From contig NZ_JACHJK010000004.1 in the NCBI RefSeq assembly GCF_014203595.1, positions 496,001 to 560,000 of the forward strand: a DNA stretch of 64,000 nt. Direction: 5' to 3'. The DNA comes from Streptomyces echinatus. GTDB taxonomy: Bacteria; Actinomycetota; Actinomycetes; Streptomycetales; Streptomycetaceae. The first letter of the stretch is position 1; each line of letters opens with the position of its first letter. The notes beneath the pieces are model-generated. The model saw only the letters and a list, made by a program, of their open reading frames with translations. It made no database searches and was not told the DNA's origin. Made by a program: the position numbers and the translations under genes. Positions 51,273 through 60,818 of this stretch are shown piece by piece.

Positions 51273-51609
51273 GCGGATCAGTCCCGCCGTGAAGTGTCCC
51301 TCAAGTGGCCATCGTCTCACGGGAGACCGGCGGTCCGACCGCAAAAAGTCCTTCAGGCGAACTCAACGTGCACGTAAAGGGACATAGGGGTACCCAGGGA
51401 GGATGCGAAAACCGTGGCCTTCCTCACGTCGCTCACCTGTGAGGCCCTCTGGACATATGGGCACACACGACGGATGATCAAATGAGTGCGGTCGGCACCG
51501 GATGAGCGCCACAGTCGAACGACTGCGAAGCATCCGGGCCGCAGCCCCCACGGGGCCCCAAAAGGAAAAATCCCTCACCAGGGCAAAAATCCCTCACTTA
51601 GGAGCAATC
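51273..51609 (+). promoter_or_regulatory. pckG upstream region with direct repeats
   Basis: About 340 bases without a convincing gene. AAAAATCCCTCAC occurs twice, at 51566-51578 and 51585-51597 (19-base period), ending 12 bases before the GTG of pckG and just ahead of its AGGAG. A short frame ATG 51483 to TGA 51506 encodes seven residues. The pckG frame is open from ATG 51502, but the extra residues are not family-like. Confidence 0.4.
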
Positions 51610-53433
51610 GTGGCGCGCGACAACGCGGCTCCCACCGGCGTCCCCACCAACCACCAGGAACTGATCTCGTGGGTCAACGAGATCGCCGAACTGACGCAGC
51701 CGGACAGCGTGGTCTGGTGTGACGGCTCCGAGGCCGAGTACGAGCGGCTGTCCGAGGAACTGGTCGCCAAGGGAACGTTCAAGAAGCTCGACCCGATCAA
51801 GCGCCCGCACTCCTACTACGCGGCCTCCGACCCGACCGACGTCGCGCGCGTCGAGGACCGGACCTTCATCTGCTCCGAGAAGGAGGAGGACGCGGGCCCG
51901 ACCAACCACTGGAAGGCCCCCGCCGAGATGCGGGAGATCTTCGCCGGTGAGAAGGGCCTGTTCCGGGGCTCGATGCGGGGCCGCACCATGTACGTCGTCC
52001 CGTTCTGCATGGGCCCGCTCGGCTCCCCGCTGTCCGCGCTCGGCGTGGAGATCACCGACTCCGCGTACGTCGCCGTCTCCATGCGCACGATGACGCGCAT
52101 GGGCCAGGCCGTGCTGGACGAGCTCGGCGAGGACGGCTTCTTCGTGAAGGCCGTGCACACCCTCGGCGCCCCGCTGGAGGAGGGCGAGCAGGACGTCGCG
52201 TGGCCGTGCAACTCCACCAAGTACATCTCGCACTTCCCCGAGGACCGCGAGATCTGGTCCTTCGGCTCCGGCTACGGCGGCAACGCGCTGCTCGGCAAGA
52301 AGTGCTACGCCCTGCGCATCGCCTCCGTCATGGCCCGTGACGAGGGCTGGCTGGCCGAGCACATGCTGGTCCTGAAGCTGACCCCGCCGCAGGGCGAGGC
52401 CAAGTACGTCGCCGCCGCGTTCCCGTCCGCCTGTGGCAAGACCAACCTCGCCATGCTGGAGCCCACGATCTCCGGCTGGACGGTGGAGACCATCGGTGAC
52501 GACATCGCCTGGATGCGCTTCGGCGAGGACGGCCAGCTGTACGCGATCAACCCCGAGGCCGGCTTCTTCGGCGTCGCGCCCGGCACCGGTGAGCACACCA
52601 ACGCCAACGCCATGAAGACCCTCTGGGGCAACGCGGTCTTCACCAACGTCGCGCTCACCGACGACGGCGACGTCTGGTGGGAGGGCATGACCGAGGAGTC
52701 CCCGGCCCACCTGACGGACTGGAAGGGCAACGACTGGACGCCGGCGTCCGAGACCCCGGCCGCCCACCCCAATGCCCGCTTCACCGTGCCGGCCTCGCAG
52801 TGCCCGATCATCGCGCCCGAGTGGGAGGACCCCAAGGGCGTGCCGATCTCGGCGATCCTCTTCGGTGGCCGCCGCGCCACCGCGGTGCCGCTGGTGACGG
52901 AGTCCTTCGACTGGAACCACGGGGTGTTCCTGGGCGCCAACGTGGCCTCCGAGAAGACCGCCGCGGCCGAGGGCAAGGTCGGCGAGCTGCGCCGCGACCC
53001 GTTCGCGATGCTGCCCTTCTGCGGCTACAACATGGGTGACTACATGGCCCACTGGATCGACGTCGCCAAGGACAAGGACCAGTCCAAGCTGCCGAAGATC
53101 TACTACGTCAACTGGTTCCGCAAGAACGACCAGGGCAAGTTCGTCTGGCCGGGCTTCGGCGAGAACTCCCGCGTCCTGAAGTGGATCGTGGAGCGCCTGG
53201 ACGGCAAGGCCGAGGGCGTCGAGACCCCGATCGGTGTGCTGCCGACCAAGGATGCCCTCGACACGAACGGTCTCGAACTGGCCGACTCGGACCTGGAGTT
53301 CCTGCTCACGGTGGACAAGGAGGTCTGGCGCGAGGAGGCCGCCCTGGTCCCCGAGCACCTCAACACCTTCGGCGACCACACCCCGCAGGAGCTGTGGGAC
53401 CAGTACCGGGCGCTGGTGGAGCGCCTGGGCTGA
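51610..53433 (+). CDS. pckG: Phosphoenolpyruvate carboxykinase (GTP)
   Basis: Converts oxaloacetate to phosphoenolpyruvate with GTP, linking the TCA cycle to gluconeogenesis. The 607-residue length is normal for the GTP class. The kinase-1a loop [13 protein letters not shown] has the hyper-reactive Cys275 and Lys277. Also present are [20 protein letters not shown] (nucleotide binding), [12 protein letters not shown] and the R-loop region [21 protein letters not shown] 51610 behind TAGGAGCAATC is the family start. It is monocistronic, with a strong hairpin downstream. Confidence 0.96.
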   Translation: MARDNAAPTGVPTNHQELISWVNEIAELTQPDSVVWCDGSEAEYERLSEELVAKGTFKKLDPIKRPHSYYAASDPTDVARVEDRTFICSEKEEDAGPTNHWKAPAEMREIFAGEKGLFRGSMRGRTMYVVPFCMGPLGSPLSALGVEITDSAYVAVSMRTMTRMGQAVLDELGEDGFFVKAVHTLGAPLEEGEQDVAWPCNSTKYISHFPEDREIWSFGSGYGGNALLGKKCYALRIASVMARDEGWLAEHMLVLKLTPPQGEAKYVAAAFPSACGKTNLAMLEPTISGWTVETIGDDIAWMRFGEDGQLYAINPEAGFFGVAPGTGEHTNANAMKTLWGNAVFTNVALTDDGDVWWEGMTEESPAHLTDWKGNDWTPASETPAAHPNARFTVPASQCPIIAPEWEDPKGVPISAILFGGRRATAVPLVTESFDWNHGVFLGANVASEKTAAAEGKVGELRRDPFAMLPFCGYNMGDYMAHWIDVAKDKDQSKLPKIYYVNWFRKNDQGKFVWPGFGENSRVLKWIVERLDGKAEGVETPIGVLPTKDALDTNGLELADSDLEFLLTVDKEVWREEAALVPEHLNTFGDHTPQELWDQYRALVERLG

Positions 53434-53515
53434 GCCCGCTCACAGACTCCGCGGCCGGCTTGGATGTGCCCTGACCAGCGATCGTCACGGCCGGCCGCGG
53501 TGACAGCACCGGACG

Positions 53516-53565
53516 AGGGCCCGGCGCCCGCACCGTACGAAGGCGTACGGGCGGCCCCGGGCCCT
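53516..53565 (+). terminator. pckG terminator
   Basis: Outer stem AGGGCCCGG (53516-53524) with CCGGGCCCT (53557-53565) and an inner stem CCGTACG/CGTACGG, followed by TTCCC. The rest of the 261-base gap before the next gene holds no recognisable element. Confidence 0.75.
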
Positions 53566-53694
53566 TTCCCATGCGCACGGGTCCCCGGCGTGTGTCTGCA
53601 CACGTGAAAAATGCCCCGAATTGTACTGTATGGGCATGAATCAGACGCTGTGTTGCGTCACCCGAACCGCTCCGGAATGGACTGGGGACCACGA

Positions 53695-54753
53695 ATGACC
53701 GATGTCCGCCACGACGCGACCGACCTGATCGGGGCGCCGGTCGAGCTGTCGGTCGTGATTCCGATGTTCAACGAGGAAGAGGCGCTGCCGGCGCTGGTGG
53801 CACGGCTGCGGCCGGTGCTGGACGGGACGGGCGAGACGTACGAGGTCGTCGCGGTGGACGACGGCTCCGCGGACCGGACGGCCGGACAACTGGAGGACCT
53901 GAGGGCCGTCTGGCCCCAGTTGCGGGTGGTGCGGCTGGCCCGCAACAGCGGACACCAGGCCGCCCTGACCGCCGGCCTGCACCACGCCCGCGGCCGCTAC
54001 GCCGCGAGCCTCGACGCCGACCTCCAGGACCCCCCGGAGAAGATCCCGGAGATGCTCGCCCTGGCGCGGTCGCGGCGGCTGGACATCGTCTACGGCGTAC
54101 GCGTCAACCGCGCCACCGACACCGGCTTCAAGCGCCGCACCGCGGGTGCCTACTACTGGCTCGTGCGCCGGCTGGTCGGCAGCCATGTCCCCGCCCAGGC
54201 CGGCGACTTCCGCCTGCTGTCGCGCAACGTACTCGACGCGCTGAGGGCCCTGCCCGACCAGCCGCAGGTGTACCGGCTCCTCGTGCCCTGGTTCGGCTTC
54301 CCCAGTGGGGAGGTCGCCTACCACCGTGACGCGCGCGTCGCCGGTGACACCAAGTACCCGCTGCGCAAGATGGTCCTGCTGGCGGTCGACAGCGTCATCG
54401 GCTTCTCCGTCGCCCCGCTCCGGCTGGCCACCTGGCTCGGCTCGCTCGCCTTCCTGGTCTGCCTCGCCGTGATCACGTACACCCTGGCCGTGTACGCGGC
54501 GGGCGCCACGACCCCCGGCTGGACCTCCCTGATCATCGCCGTTCTCTTCGTCGGCGCGGTCCAGCTGATCTGTCTGGGGGTGCTCGGCGAGTACCTCGGC
54601 CGCGTCTACACGGCCGTCCAGCAGCGCCCCACCTACTACGTCGCCGAGGACACCGGCACAGCGGCCGCCCCCATGGCGGGCATCGCGTGGCCCGGACCGC
54701 GACGCGGCCGGGACAGCACGCTGGACTCCCTCGGCGGGCCGGCCGGCCCCTGA
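53695..54753 (+). CDS. GT2 polyprenyl-phosphate glycosyltransferase (GtrB/ArnC-like)
   Basis: A 352-residue enzyme. The GT2 core has LSVVIPMFNEEEALPALVAR, VVAVDDGSADRT, the DXD region SLDADLQDPPEKIPEM and QAGDFRLLSR. It is followed by two transmembrane helices (about residues 250-275 and 285-310) and the ending GEYLGRVYTAVQQRPTYYV that is diagnostic for this family. It should move a sugar from a nucleotide donor to undecaprenyl phosphate on the inner face of the membrane. It opens the surface-glycan island and could supply the neighbouring GT-C enzyme. ATG 53695 is favoured over 53677 by the nearer GGGGACC. Confidence 0.9.
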   Translation: MTDVRHDATDLIGAPVELSVVIPMFNEEEALPALVARLRPVLDGTGETYEVVAVDDGSADRTAGQLEDLRAVWPQLRVVRLARNSGHQAALTAGLHHARGRYAASLDADLQDPPEKIPEMLALARSRRLDIVYGVRVNRATDTGFKRRTAGAYYWLVRRLVGSHVPAQAGDFRLLSRNVLDALRALPDQPQVYRLLVPWFGFPSGEVAYHRDARVAGDTKYPLRKMVLLAVDSVIGFSVAPLRLATWLGSLAFLVCLAVITYTLAVYAAGATTPGWTSLIIAVLFVGAVQLICLGVLGEYLGRVYTAVQQRPTYYVAEDTGTAAAPMAGIAWPGPRRGRDSTLDSLGGPAGP

Positions 54754-54789
54754 GGCCGGCCCCCGCCGTCCGCCCCGGGGGAGCGGCCG

Positions 54790-56094
54790 CTACGCGCGAG
54801 CCGGCTCGGCCGTGCTCCTGCCGGGGCTGGTGCCGGGATCCGTCCCGGGAGCGGCTTGGCCGGGCACGTTCGGCGTCCCGGCCCCGTGGCGGAACTCATG
54901 GACCGTCGCCCGCAGCACGGCGATCAGCGCCAGCAGCATCAGCGCGCCGTGCGCGGGCATCGACAGATACGGGTTCAGGGCCGCGGAGTTGCACTTCAGG
55001 TAGCTGCCGAACGAAGCGAGCTGCACCAGCACCGGGGCGTACCAGAGCTGCCGGGGCAGCCGGAAGGCGGTCACCACCGTCAGCACCTCCGCCGAGTAGA
55101 AGTAGCGCTCGTGCATCGAGGGCAGCAGGAACGGCACCACGATCGCGCTGCAGGTGGCCAGCAGCAGGATCCGGGTGTCCGTCAGTCCCCGCGCGGCCGG
55201 CCCGGCGTTCGGCACGCCGGGCCGGCCGCGCCGCAGGGACCACACCGCCAGTCCGGTCAGGAGCGACACGAGCGCACCGGCGACCAGAACGCCCGCGTGG
55301 GACACGGCCTCGGTGTCACCGGGCACCGACACGAACTGGTAGACGGTCGGCGCGAAGAGGGTGAGGGAGTGGTACTCGTCGGCCTGGCGGGTGTACACCG
55401 TCAGCAGCCACCCCGGGTCGGCGCCGAGCGCGAGGGCCGGAACGTCGAGGGCGAGGTAGGCCGCCGGAACGGCGAGCAGGCACCGCCACGGCACCCGCCG
55501 CACCAGCACGAGGACGAGCAGGAACGGGAAGAGGAACACGGCCTGGAGCTTGAACGCCAGGGCGATCCCGAAGAACGCGCACGCCCACCACGGCCGCCGG
55601 CGGAGCACGTGGTGGATCCCGCCGGCCAGGAAGGCCACGTAGATGGCGTCGCACTGCGCCAGCCAGGCGCCGTTGGTGACGACCGTGGGCAGGAAGAGCA
55701 CCACCGCGGCCGAGCCGATGGCTGCCCAGGAGGACGTGGGCCGGAGCACGGAGACGATCCGGAAGGTGAAGTAGGCGAGGAGCAGATCGAACAGGACCGA
55801 CATCCACTTGATGCCCGCCAGCGGCGGCAGCGGCACATGGGTCAGCGCGGCCAGCAGGTAGAGGTAGGGCACGTTGTAGTCCGAGAAGCCGGTGTCGGCG
55901 AGGGCGTGGAAACCGCCGTGGCCCGCGATGTGCCGGTACCAGGGTCCGAGGAAGAGCTGGTAGTCGTACGACTCGCTGGGCACCAGGAACGTACGGGCCA
56001 GGAGGGCCAGGACCACCGCGGTGTAGGCGGCCAGCGTCGGCACCGTCAGGACGGTCGCGCGCCGGGGCGGGTCCGTGGCGGCTGTGTCGGACAT
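54790..56094 (-). CDS. Polytopic GT-C glycosyltransferase (GT87/mannosyltransferase-like)
   Basis: A 434-residue membrane protein with about ten helices. The acidic first periplasmic loop [20 protein letters not shown] has the Asp expected in GT-C enzymes using polyprenyl-phosphate donors. [20 protein letters not shown] and [14 protein letters not shown] are typical of DUF2029/GT87 proteins. The hydrophilic C-terminus is Pro/Thr-rich. It is convergent with the GT2 gene and divergent from rmlA (113 bases). I infer a role in adding a sugar outside the membrane to a glycan or protein. Confidence 0.82.
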   Translation of the reverse strand: MSDTAATDPPRRATVLTVPTLAAYTAVVLALLARTFLVPSESYDYQLFLGPWYRHIAGHGGFHALADTGFSDYNVPYLYLLAALTHVPLPPLAGIKWMSVLFDLLLAYFTFRIVSVLRPTSSWAAIGSAAVVLFLPTVVTNGAWLAQCDAIYVAFLAGGIHHVLRRRPWWACAFFGIALAFKLQAVFLFPFLLVLVLVRRVPWRCLLAVPAAYLALDVPALALGADPGWLLTVYTRQADEYHSLTLFAPTVYQFVSVPGDTEAVSHAGVLVAGALVSLLTGLAVWSLRRGRPGVPNAGPAARGLTDTRILLLATCSAIVVPFLLPSMHERYFYSAEVLTVVTAFRLPRQLWYAPVLVQLASFGSYLKCNSAALNPYLSMPAHGALMLLALIAVLRATVHEFRHGAGTPNVPGQAAPGTDPGTSPGRSTAEPARA

Positions 56095-56207
56095 GCGGGC
56101 TCCGTTCGGGTAGCGCTCGATCGCGACCAGTATGTCCAAAACGCCCGAGTTCAGAGGTAGGCGCGCAAAAAGGGGGCATTCATTGGCAATTCGCCTATGG
56201 TGTCGCC

Positions 56208-57128
56208 ATGCGCGGAATTCTCCTGGCCGGGGGCACCGGCTCGCGACTGTGGCCACTGACCCGCTCGGTGTCGAAGCAGCTGCTGCCCGTCTTCGACAAA
56301 CCGATGGTGTATTACCCGCTTTCCACACTGGTGATGGCCGGTGTCAGTGAAGTTCTGATCGTCACCACCCCTGAAGACCAGTACCAGTTCCGGCGCTTGC
56401 TCGGCGATGGCAGCCAACTGGGCCTGCGCCTCGCGTACATGACGCAGGAAACCCCGAAGGGAATCGCCGAGGCGTTCCTCCTCGGCGCCGACTTCGTCGA
56501 CGGCCGGCCGGTCGCACTGATCCTCGGCGACAACATCTTCCACGGCAGCGGCCTCGGCACACGGCTGGCCCGCAGCGGCGACCCCGTGGGCGGCAAGGTG
56601 TTCGCCTACCAGGTCGCCAACCCGTCCGCCTACGGCGTGGTGGAGTTCGACGACTCGGGCCGGGCCCTGTCCATCGAGGAGAAGCCGGCCCGGCCCCGCT
56701 CCCGGTACGCCGTGCCCGGACTGTACTTCTACGACCACCGCGCCGTGGACATCGCCCGCGGCCTGCGGCCCAGCGCCCGGGGCGAACTGGAGATCACCGA
56801 CCTCAACCGCGTCTATCTGGAGGCGGGGGAGCTGCAGGTCACCCGGCTCGACCGGGGCACCGCGTGGCTGGACACCGGGACCTTCGCCTCCATGATGCAG
56901 GCATCGGAGTTCGTCCGGGTGATCGAGGAGCGCCAGGGCCTGAAGGTCGGCTGCGTCGAGGAGGCCGTCTGGCGGGCCGGACTGATCGACGACGACCGGC
57001 TCAGGGACCTGGCCCGGCCGCTGCTCAGGAGCGGATACGGCGACTACCTGCTGGGGCTGCTGGAGGACGCCGCGCCCCTCGTCCCCCCACGCCGGGGTGC
57101 GGACGTCCCGAAGGCGCGACGGCAGTGA
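56208..57128 (+). CDS. rmlA: Glucose-1-phosphate thymidylyltransferase
   Basis: First step of dTDP-L-rhamnose synthesis: glucose-1-phosphate plus dTTP to dTDP-glucose. The 306-residue protein has the nucleotide-binding [20 protein letters not shown], the catalytic [31 protein letters not shown], and the EEKP/EITDLN sugar-binding motifs. A -10-like TATGGT (56196-56201) lies 6 bases before the ATG, suggesting a leaderless transcript. It is followed by rmlC after 52 bases. The tail of about 15 residues is variable. Confidence 0.95.
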   Translation: MRGILLAGGTGSRLWPLTRSVSKQLLPVFDKPMVYYPLSTLVMAGVSEVLIVTTPEDQYQFRRLLGDGSQLGLRLAYMTQETPKGIAEAFLLGADFVDGRPVALILGDNIFHGSGLGTRLARSGDPVGGKVFAYQVANPSAYGVVEFDDSGRALSIEEKPARPRSRYAVPGLYFYDHRAVDIARGLRPSARGELEITDLNRVYLEAGELQVTRLDRGTAWLDTGTFASMMQASEFVRVIEERQGLKVGCVEEAVWRAGLIDDDRLRDLARPLLRSGYGDYLLGLLEDAAPLVPPRRGADVPKARRQ

Positions 57129-57180
57129 CGGGCTGGGCAGTGACGGGCTGGGCCGCGGCCGCGCGAGGAGAGGAGATCCG

Positions 57181-57771
57181 GTGAGGCCCCTCGGCATCGA
57201 AGGCGCGTGGGTGGACACCCCCAGGGTGTTCACGGACGGCAGGGGCCGGTTCCACGAGTGGTTCAAGGGCGGGACCTTCCGGGACTCGGTCGGCCAGGGA
57301 TTCTCGCTCGCCCAGGCCAACTGCTCCCGCTCCGCACGCGGCACGCTCCGCGGCATCCATTACGCGGCGGTCCCGCCGGGCCAGGCCAAGTACGTCACGT
57401 GCGTCGGCGGCGCCGTCCTCGACGTGGTGGTCGATCTCCGCGTCGGCTCACCGGGGTTCGGGACCTGGGAGGCGGTCCGGCTCGACGACGCCACCCACAC
57501 GTGCGTCTATCTCTCCGAGGGGCTGGGCCATGCCTTCATGGCGCTGGAGGACGACTCCACCGTCGTCTACCTGTGCTCCGAGGGGTACGCGCCGGAGCGC
57601 GAGTACGGGATCGACCCCCTCGACCCGGCGCTGGCCATCGACTGGCCCGAGGACCTCGTCCCCCGACTGTCCGGCAAGGACGCCGCCGCGCCCACGCTTC
57701 AGGAGGCGGGGCGCCGGGGCCTGCTGCCGTCCTACGAAAAGTGCGCCGCATACAGAAAAAGCCTCGAATGA
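57181..57771 (+). CDS. rmlC: dTDP-4-dehydrorhamnose 3,5-epimerase
   Basis: Third step of dTDP-L-rhamnose synthesis. The 196-residue cupin starts at GTG 57181 behind GAGGAGAGGAG. The catalytic base His60 lies in GTLRGIHYAAVPPGQAKYV, and the acid Tyr130 in STVVYLCSEGYAPEREYGID. Conserved DPALAIDWP near the C-terminus confirms RmlC rather than other sugar cupins. It is transcribed with rmlA. The rmlB-rmlD pair follows only after the collagen-like gene. Confidence 0.94.
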   Translation: MRPLGIEGAWVDTPRVFTDGRGRFHEWFKGGTFRDSVGQGFSLAQANCSRSARGTLRGIHYAAVPPGQAKYVTCVGGAVLDVVVDLRVGSPGFGTWEAVRLDDATHTCVYLSEGLGHAFMALEDDSTVVYLCSEGYAPEREYGIDPLDPALAIDWPEDLVPRLSGKDAAAPTLQEAGRRGLLPSYEKCAAYRKSLE

Positions 57772-57984
57772 AAGCCGACACTCCGTGCTTTGGGTGTTAT
57801 GGGGGACGGATTGAGGCCGCACGAGTGGTACTCGCCGAACGGCGCGAGCCGAATTCTATTCGTTCATACCCGGAGCGTGCAAATTGATGTCGTACGCGGC
57901 CGACGCCCCGAGACGCGCATAGGGAAAGCGCACGGAGTGCGCGTGCTTGCAGTCGGCTCCCGCTCACTCCCAAGGAAGGTTCCC

Positions 57985-58758
57985 TTGAGCCGTAGAACGA
58001 TCCGAAATTCGCGCCTGAAGTCCGCCGTGATGGTGGGTACGGGTGCGCTCGCCGTTGCGCTCAACGTGCTTCCGGGCACGGTGGCCGCCGCCGACGCGAT
58101 CGACCGGCGCAGCGCCGGCCGTGAGGTGGAGGAGTACGGTCCGGCAGACCTGAACGCGGCGATCGCCGACGCGATCGCCCGGGCCGCCTACGAGAACGTG
58201 GCTCTGAAGCAGGGTGCGTACAGCCCCGGCTACGACGACAACGACCACTACGGCCCCCAGGGACCCCAGGGACACGAGGGCAAGCCGGGCAAGCCGGGCA
58301 AGCCCGGCAAGCAGGGTCCGCAGGGTCCGCAGGGTCCGCAGGGCGCCCAGGGCGCTCAGGGCGCGCAGGGTGCCGGCGGTACCGGTACGCAGGGTCCGCA
58401 GGGTGCACAGGGCGCGCAGGGTGCGCAGGGTGCCGGCGGTACCGGTACGCAGGGTCCGCAGGGTGCACAGGGTGCACAGGGCGCGCAGGGTGCTCAGGGT
58501 GCGCAGGGCGCCCAGGGTGCCGGCCTGAGCACCTACGTCAGGACCGCGGGAGTCAGCCAGGGCACGCAGGCGACCGTCTTCTGCGACACCGGTGACATCG
58601 CCACCGGCGGTGGCTTCGAGGCGGGCAACGGTTCCCCGGGCAGGAGCGTCCCGGTTCCCACGGTGAACGGTGCCACGCCGATCGGGTGGCAGGCCACCCA
58701 GACCGGCCAGGGCAACGGCATCACCGCCTGGGTGGTCTGTGCCAACGTGACGCCGTAA
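57985..58758 (+). CDS. Secreted collagen-like protein (Gly-Pro-Gln / Gly-Ala-Gln repeats)
   Basis: A 257-residue protein starting at TTG 57985 behind AAGGAAGG. A signal peptide (basic [14 protein letters not shown], hydrophobic core, cleavage near VAAA, about residue 34) is followed by a helical stem to about residue 88. The Gly-X-Y domain spans about 91-180, with GPQ, GKP, GKQ and GAQ triplets and two GAGGTGTQ interruptions. A C-terminal domain (181-257) has two cysteines (VFCDTG, VVCANV) and may trimerise. A 60-base DNA repeat (58381 and 58441) builds the interruptions. It lies inside the rhamnose operon, which suggests glycosylation or wall association. Confidence 0.88.
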   Translation: MSRRTIRNSRLKSAVMVGTGALAVALNVLPGTVAAADAIDRRSAGREVEEYGPADLNAAIADAIARAAYENVALKQGAYSPGYDDNDHYGPQGPQGHEGKPGKPGKPGKQGPQGPQGPQGAQGAQGAQGAGGTGTQGPQGAQGAQGAQGAGGTGTQGPQGAQGAQGAQGAQGAQGAQGAGLSTYVRTAGVSQGTQATVFCDTGDIATGGGFEAGNGSPGRSVPVPTVNGATPIGWQATQTGQGNGITAWVVCANVTP

Positions 58759-58880
58759 CTTCTGGCGCGGCATTTTCATCCGCCCATCCGGGAATGAGAG
58801 ATGGTGCCCCGGGACTCCGGTCCTGCGGGCACCGCCTCCATTTCCGGGCGGGCAACCTGAGAGGAACCCACCGGAGAACC

Positions 58881-59855
58881 ATGCGCATCCTTGTGACCGG
58901 CGCCGCCGGATTCATTGGCTCGGAATACGTCCGTCGGCGGCTGGACTCGGATCCGGCGACGCGCATCACCGTTCTCGACAAACTCACCTATTCGGGGGTC
59001 GAGGAGAATCTCGCGCCGGTGAGGCGACACCCGGGCCACACCTTCGTCCGCGGCGACATCTGCGACCCGGACGTGGTCGACCAGGTCATGGCCGGCCAGG
59101 ACGCCGTCGTCCACTTCGCCGCCGAGTCCCACGTGGACCGGTCCATCGACGGCGCGGAACCGTTCGTCCGCACCAATGTGCTGGGCACCCAGGTGCTCCT
59201 CGACGCGGCCCTGCGCCACCGCGTCGGCCGCTTCGTGCACGTCTCGACCGACGAGGTGTACGGCTCGATCGCCGAGGGCTCCTGGACCGAAGGCCGGCCC
59301 CTGGCCCCGAACTCCCCGTACTCCGCGTCGAAGGCCGGCTCCGACCTGCTGGCGCTCGCCCACCACCGCACCCACGGCCTGGACGTGGTGGTCACCCGCT
59401 GCACCAACAACTACGGGCCGTACCAGTTCCCCGAGAAGGTCATCCCGCTCTTCATCACCAACCTCCTCGACGGCGGGACGGTCCCCCTGTACGGGGACGG
59501 CCGCAACACGCGCGACTGGCTGCACGTCTCGGACCACTGCCGGGGCATCGACCTGGTCCTGCACGGCGGCCGGGCGGGAGAGGTCTACCACATCGGCGGC
59601 GGGACCGAGCTGACCAACCACAAGCTCACCGGGCTGCTGCTGGACGCCGTCGGCGCCGGCTGGGACCGGGTCGAGCACGTGGCGGACCGCAAGGGGCACG
59701 ACCTGCGCTACTCGCTGGACGACGGCAAGATCCGCGAGGAGCTCGGCTATGCCCCGCGGGTGTCCTTCACCGAGGGCCTGGCCGCCACCGTCGACTGGTA
59801 CCGGACGCACCGCTCCTGGTGGGAGCCGCTGAAGCGGAGGGCGGCGCTGCGATGA
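58881..59855 (+). CDS. rmlB: dTDP-glucose 4,6-dehydratase
   Basis: Second step of the rhamnose pathway. The 324-residue extended short-chain dehydrogenase has the NAD motif TGAAGFIG (residues 6-13), VSTDEVYGS with the catalytic Thr123-Asp124-Glu125, the Tyr147/Lys151 couple in PYSASKAGSD, and TRCTNNYGPYQFPEKVIPLF. ATG 58881 begins the family N-terminus; a GGAG lies 10 bases upstream. Its stop overlaps the rmlD start as ATGA. Confidence 0.95.
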   Translation: MRILVTGAAGFIGSEYVRRRLDSDPATRITVLDKLTYSGVEENLAPVRRHPGHTFVRGDICDPDVVDQVMAGQDAVVHFAAESHVDRSIDGAEPFVRTNVLGTQVLLDAALRHRVGRFVHVSTDEVYGSIAEGSWTEGRPLAPNSPYSASKAGSDLLALAHHRTHGLDVVVTRCTNNYGPYQFPEKVIPLFITNLLDGGTVPLYGDGRNTRDWLHVSDHCRGIDLVLHGGRAGEVYHIGGGTELTNHKLTGLLLDAVGAGWDRVEHVADRKGHDLRYSLDDGKIREELGYAPRVSFTEGLAATVDWYRTHRSWWEPLKRRAALR

Positions 59856-60760
59856 CCACGAGCTGGCTGGTGACCGGCGCGCACGGCCTCCTCGGCCGGG
59901 ACGTCCTGGCCGAACTCGCCACCGACCCGGACGCGGTGGTGACGGGACTGGGCCGGGACGGGCTCGACATCACCGACCCGGCGGCCGTCCGGGCGGCCGC
60001 CGCCGGTCACCAGGTGATCGTGAACTGTGCCGCCTGGACCGACGTGGACGGCGCCGAGCGGTCCGAGGCGGCGGCCACCGCCGTGAACGGCACGGGCGTC
60101 CGCCATCTCGCGCGGGCCTGCGCCGACAGCGGCGCCCTGCTGCTGCACGTCTCCACCGACTACGTGTTCCCGGGCGACGCCCGCCTCCCGTACCCCGAGG
60201 ACGCTCCGACCGGACCCGTCAACGCCTACGGGCGCGGCAAGCTGGCAGGCGAACGGGCCGTCGCCGAACTGCTCCCGCGCACCGGCTACACCGTGCGCAC
60301 CGCCTGGCTCTACGGCCCCCACGGCCCGAACTTCGTGGCCACCGTGCTCGGCCTCGCCGCCCGGCGCGCGACGCTGGACGTGGTGGCCGACCAGTACGGC
60401 CAGCCGACCTGGTCCCGGGCGCTGGCGCGGCAGCTGGCCGCCCTCGGCCGACGCGCGCTGACCGGACGGGCACCGGCGGGCGTCTACCACGGCACCTCGT
60501 CCGGCCGGACCACCTGGTGCGGCCTCGCGCGGGAGACCTTCCGGCTCAGCGGTCTCGACCCCGAGCGGATCCGCCCGGTCGGCTCGGACAAGTTCCCGCG
60601 GCCGGCCCCGCGCCCGGCGTTCGGCGTACTCGGCCACGACAACTGGCGGCGGGCGGGCCTGCCGCCGCTGCCGCAGTGGGAGGACCAGCTGGCCTCGGCC
60701 CTGACGGCGCCCGCCTTCGCGGCCCTGGCCGAGGCGGCGCGGGGGACGCGGCGTCCCTGA
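59852..60760 (+). CDS. rmlD: dTDP-4-dehydrorhamnose reductase
   Basis: Last step, giving dTDP-L-rhamnose with NAD(P)H. The 302-residue protein has VTGAHGLLGRDV, NCAAWTDVDGAE, HVSTDYVFPGDA, the catalytic Tyr126/Lys130 in NAYGRGKLAGE, and RTAWLYGPHGPNFV. It is translationally coupled to rmlB. With rmlA and rmlC it completes the pathway. A near-perfect hairpin ends the operon. Confidence 0.95.
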   Translation: MTTSWLVTGAHGLLGRDVLAELATDPDAVVTGLGRDGLDITDPAAVRAAAAGHQVIVNCAAWTDVDGAERSEAAATAVNGTGVRHLARACADSGALLLHVSTDYVFPGDARLPYPEDAPTGPVNAYGRGKLAGERAVAELLPRTGYTVRTAWLYGPHGPNFVATVLGLAARRATLDVVADQYGQPTWSRALARQLAALGRRALTGRAPAGVYHGTSSGRTTWCGLARETFRLSGLDPERIRPVGSDKFPRPAPRPAFGVLGHDNWRRAGLPPLPQWEDQLASALTAPAFAALAEAARGTRRP

Positions 60761-60766
60761 ACGCGT

Positions 60767-60804
60767 GAGGCGCCCCGCGGGACCGGAGTCCCGCGGGGCG
60801 CCTC
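60767..60804. terminator. Very strong bidirectional terminator between rmlD and the convergent GT2-methyltransferase gene
   Basis: A 17-base perfect stem: GAGGCGCCCCGCGGGAC (60767-60783) pairs with 60788-60804 around a CGGA loop. Confidence 0.85.
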
Positions 60805-60818
60805 GTCCGCCGTGACCG

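Noticed and set aside
58252..58530. CRISPR-like or satellite array
   Set aside because: The repeats are 9- and 60-base codon-phase units without unique spacers and encode Gly-X-Y triplets of a secreted protein.
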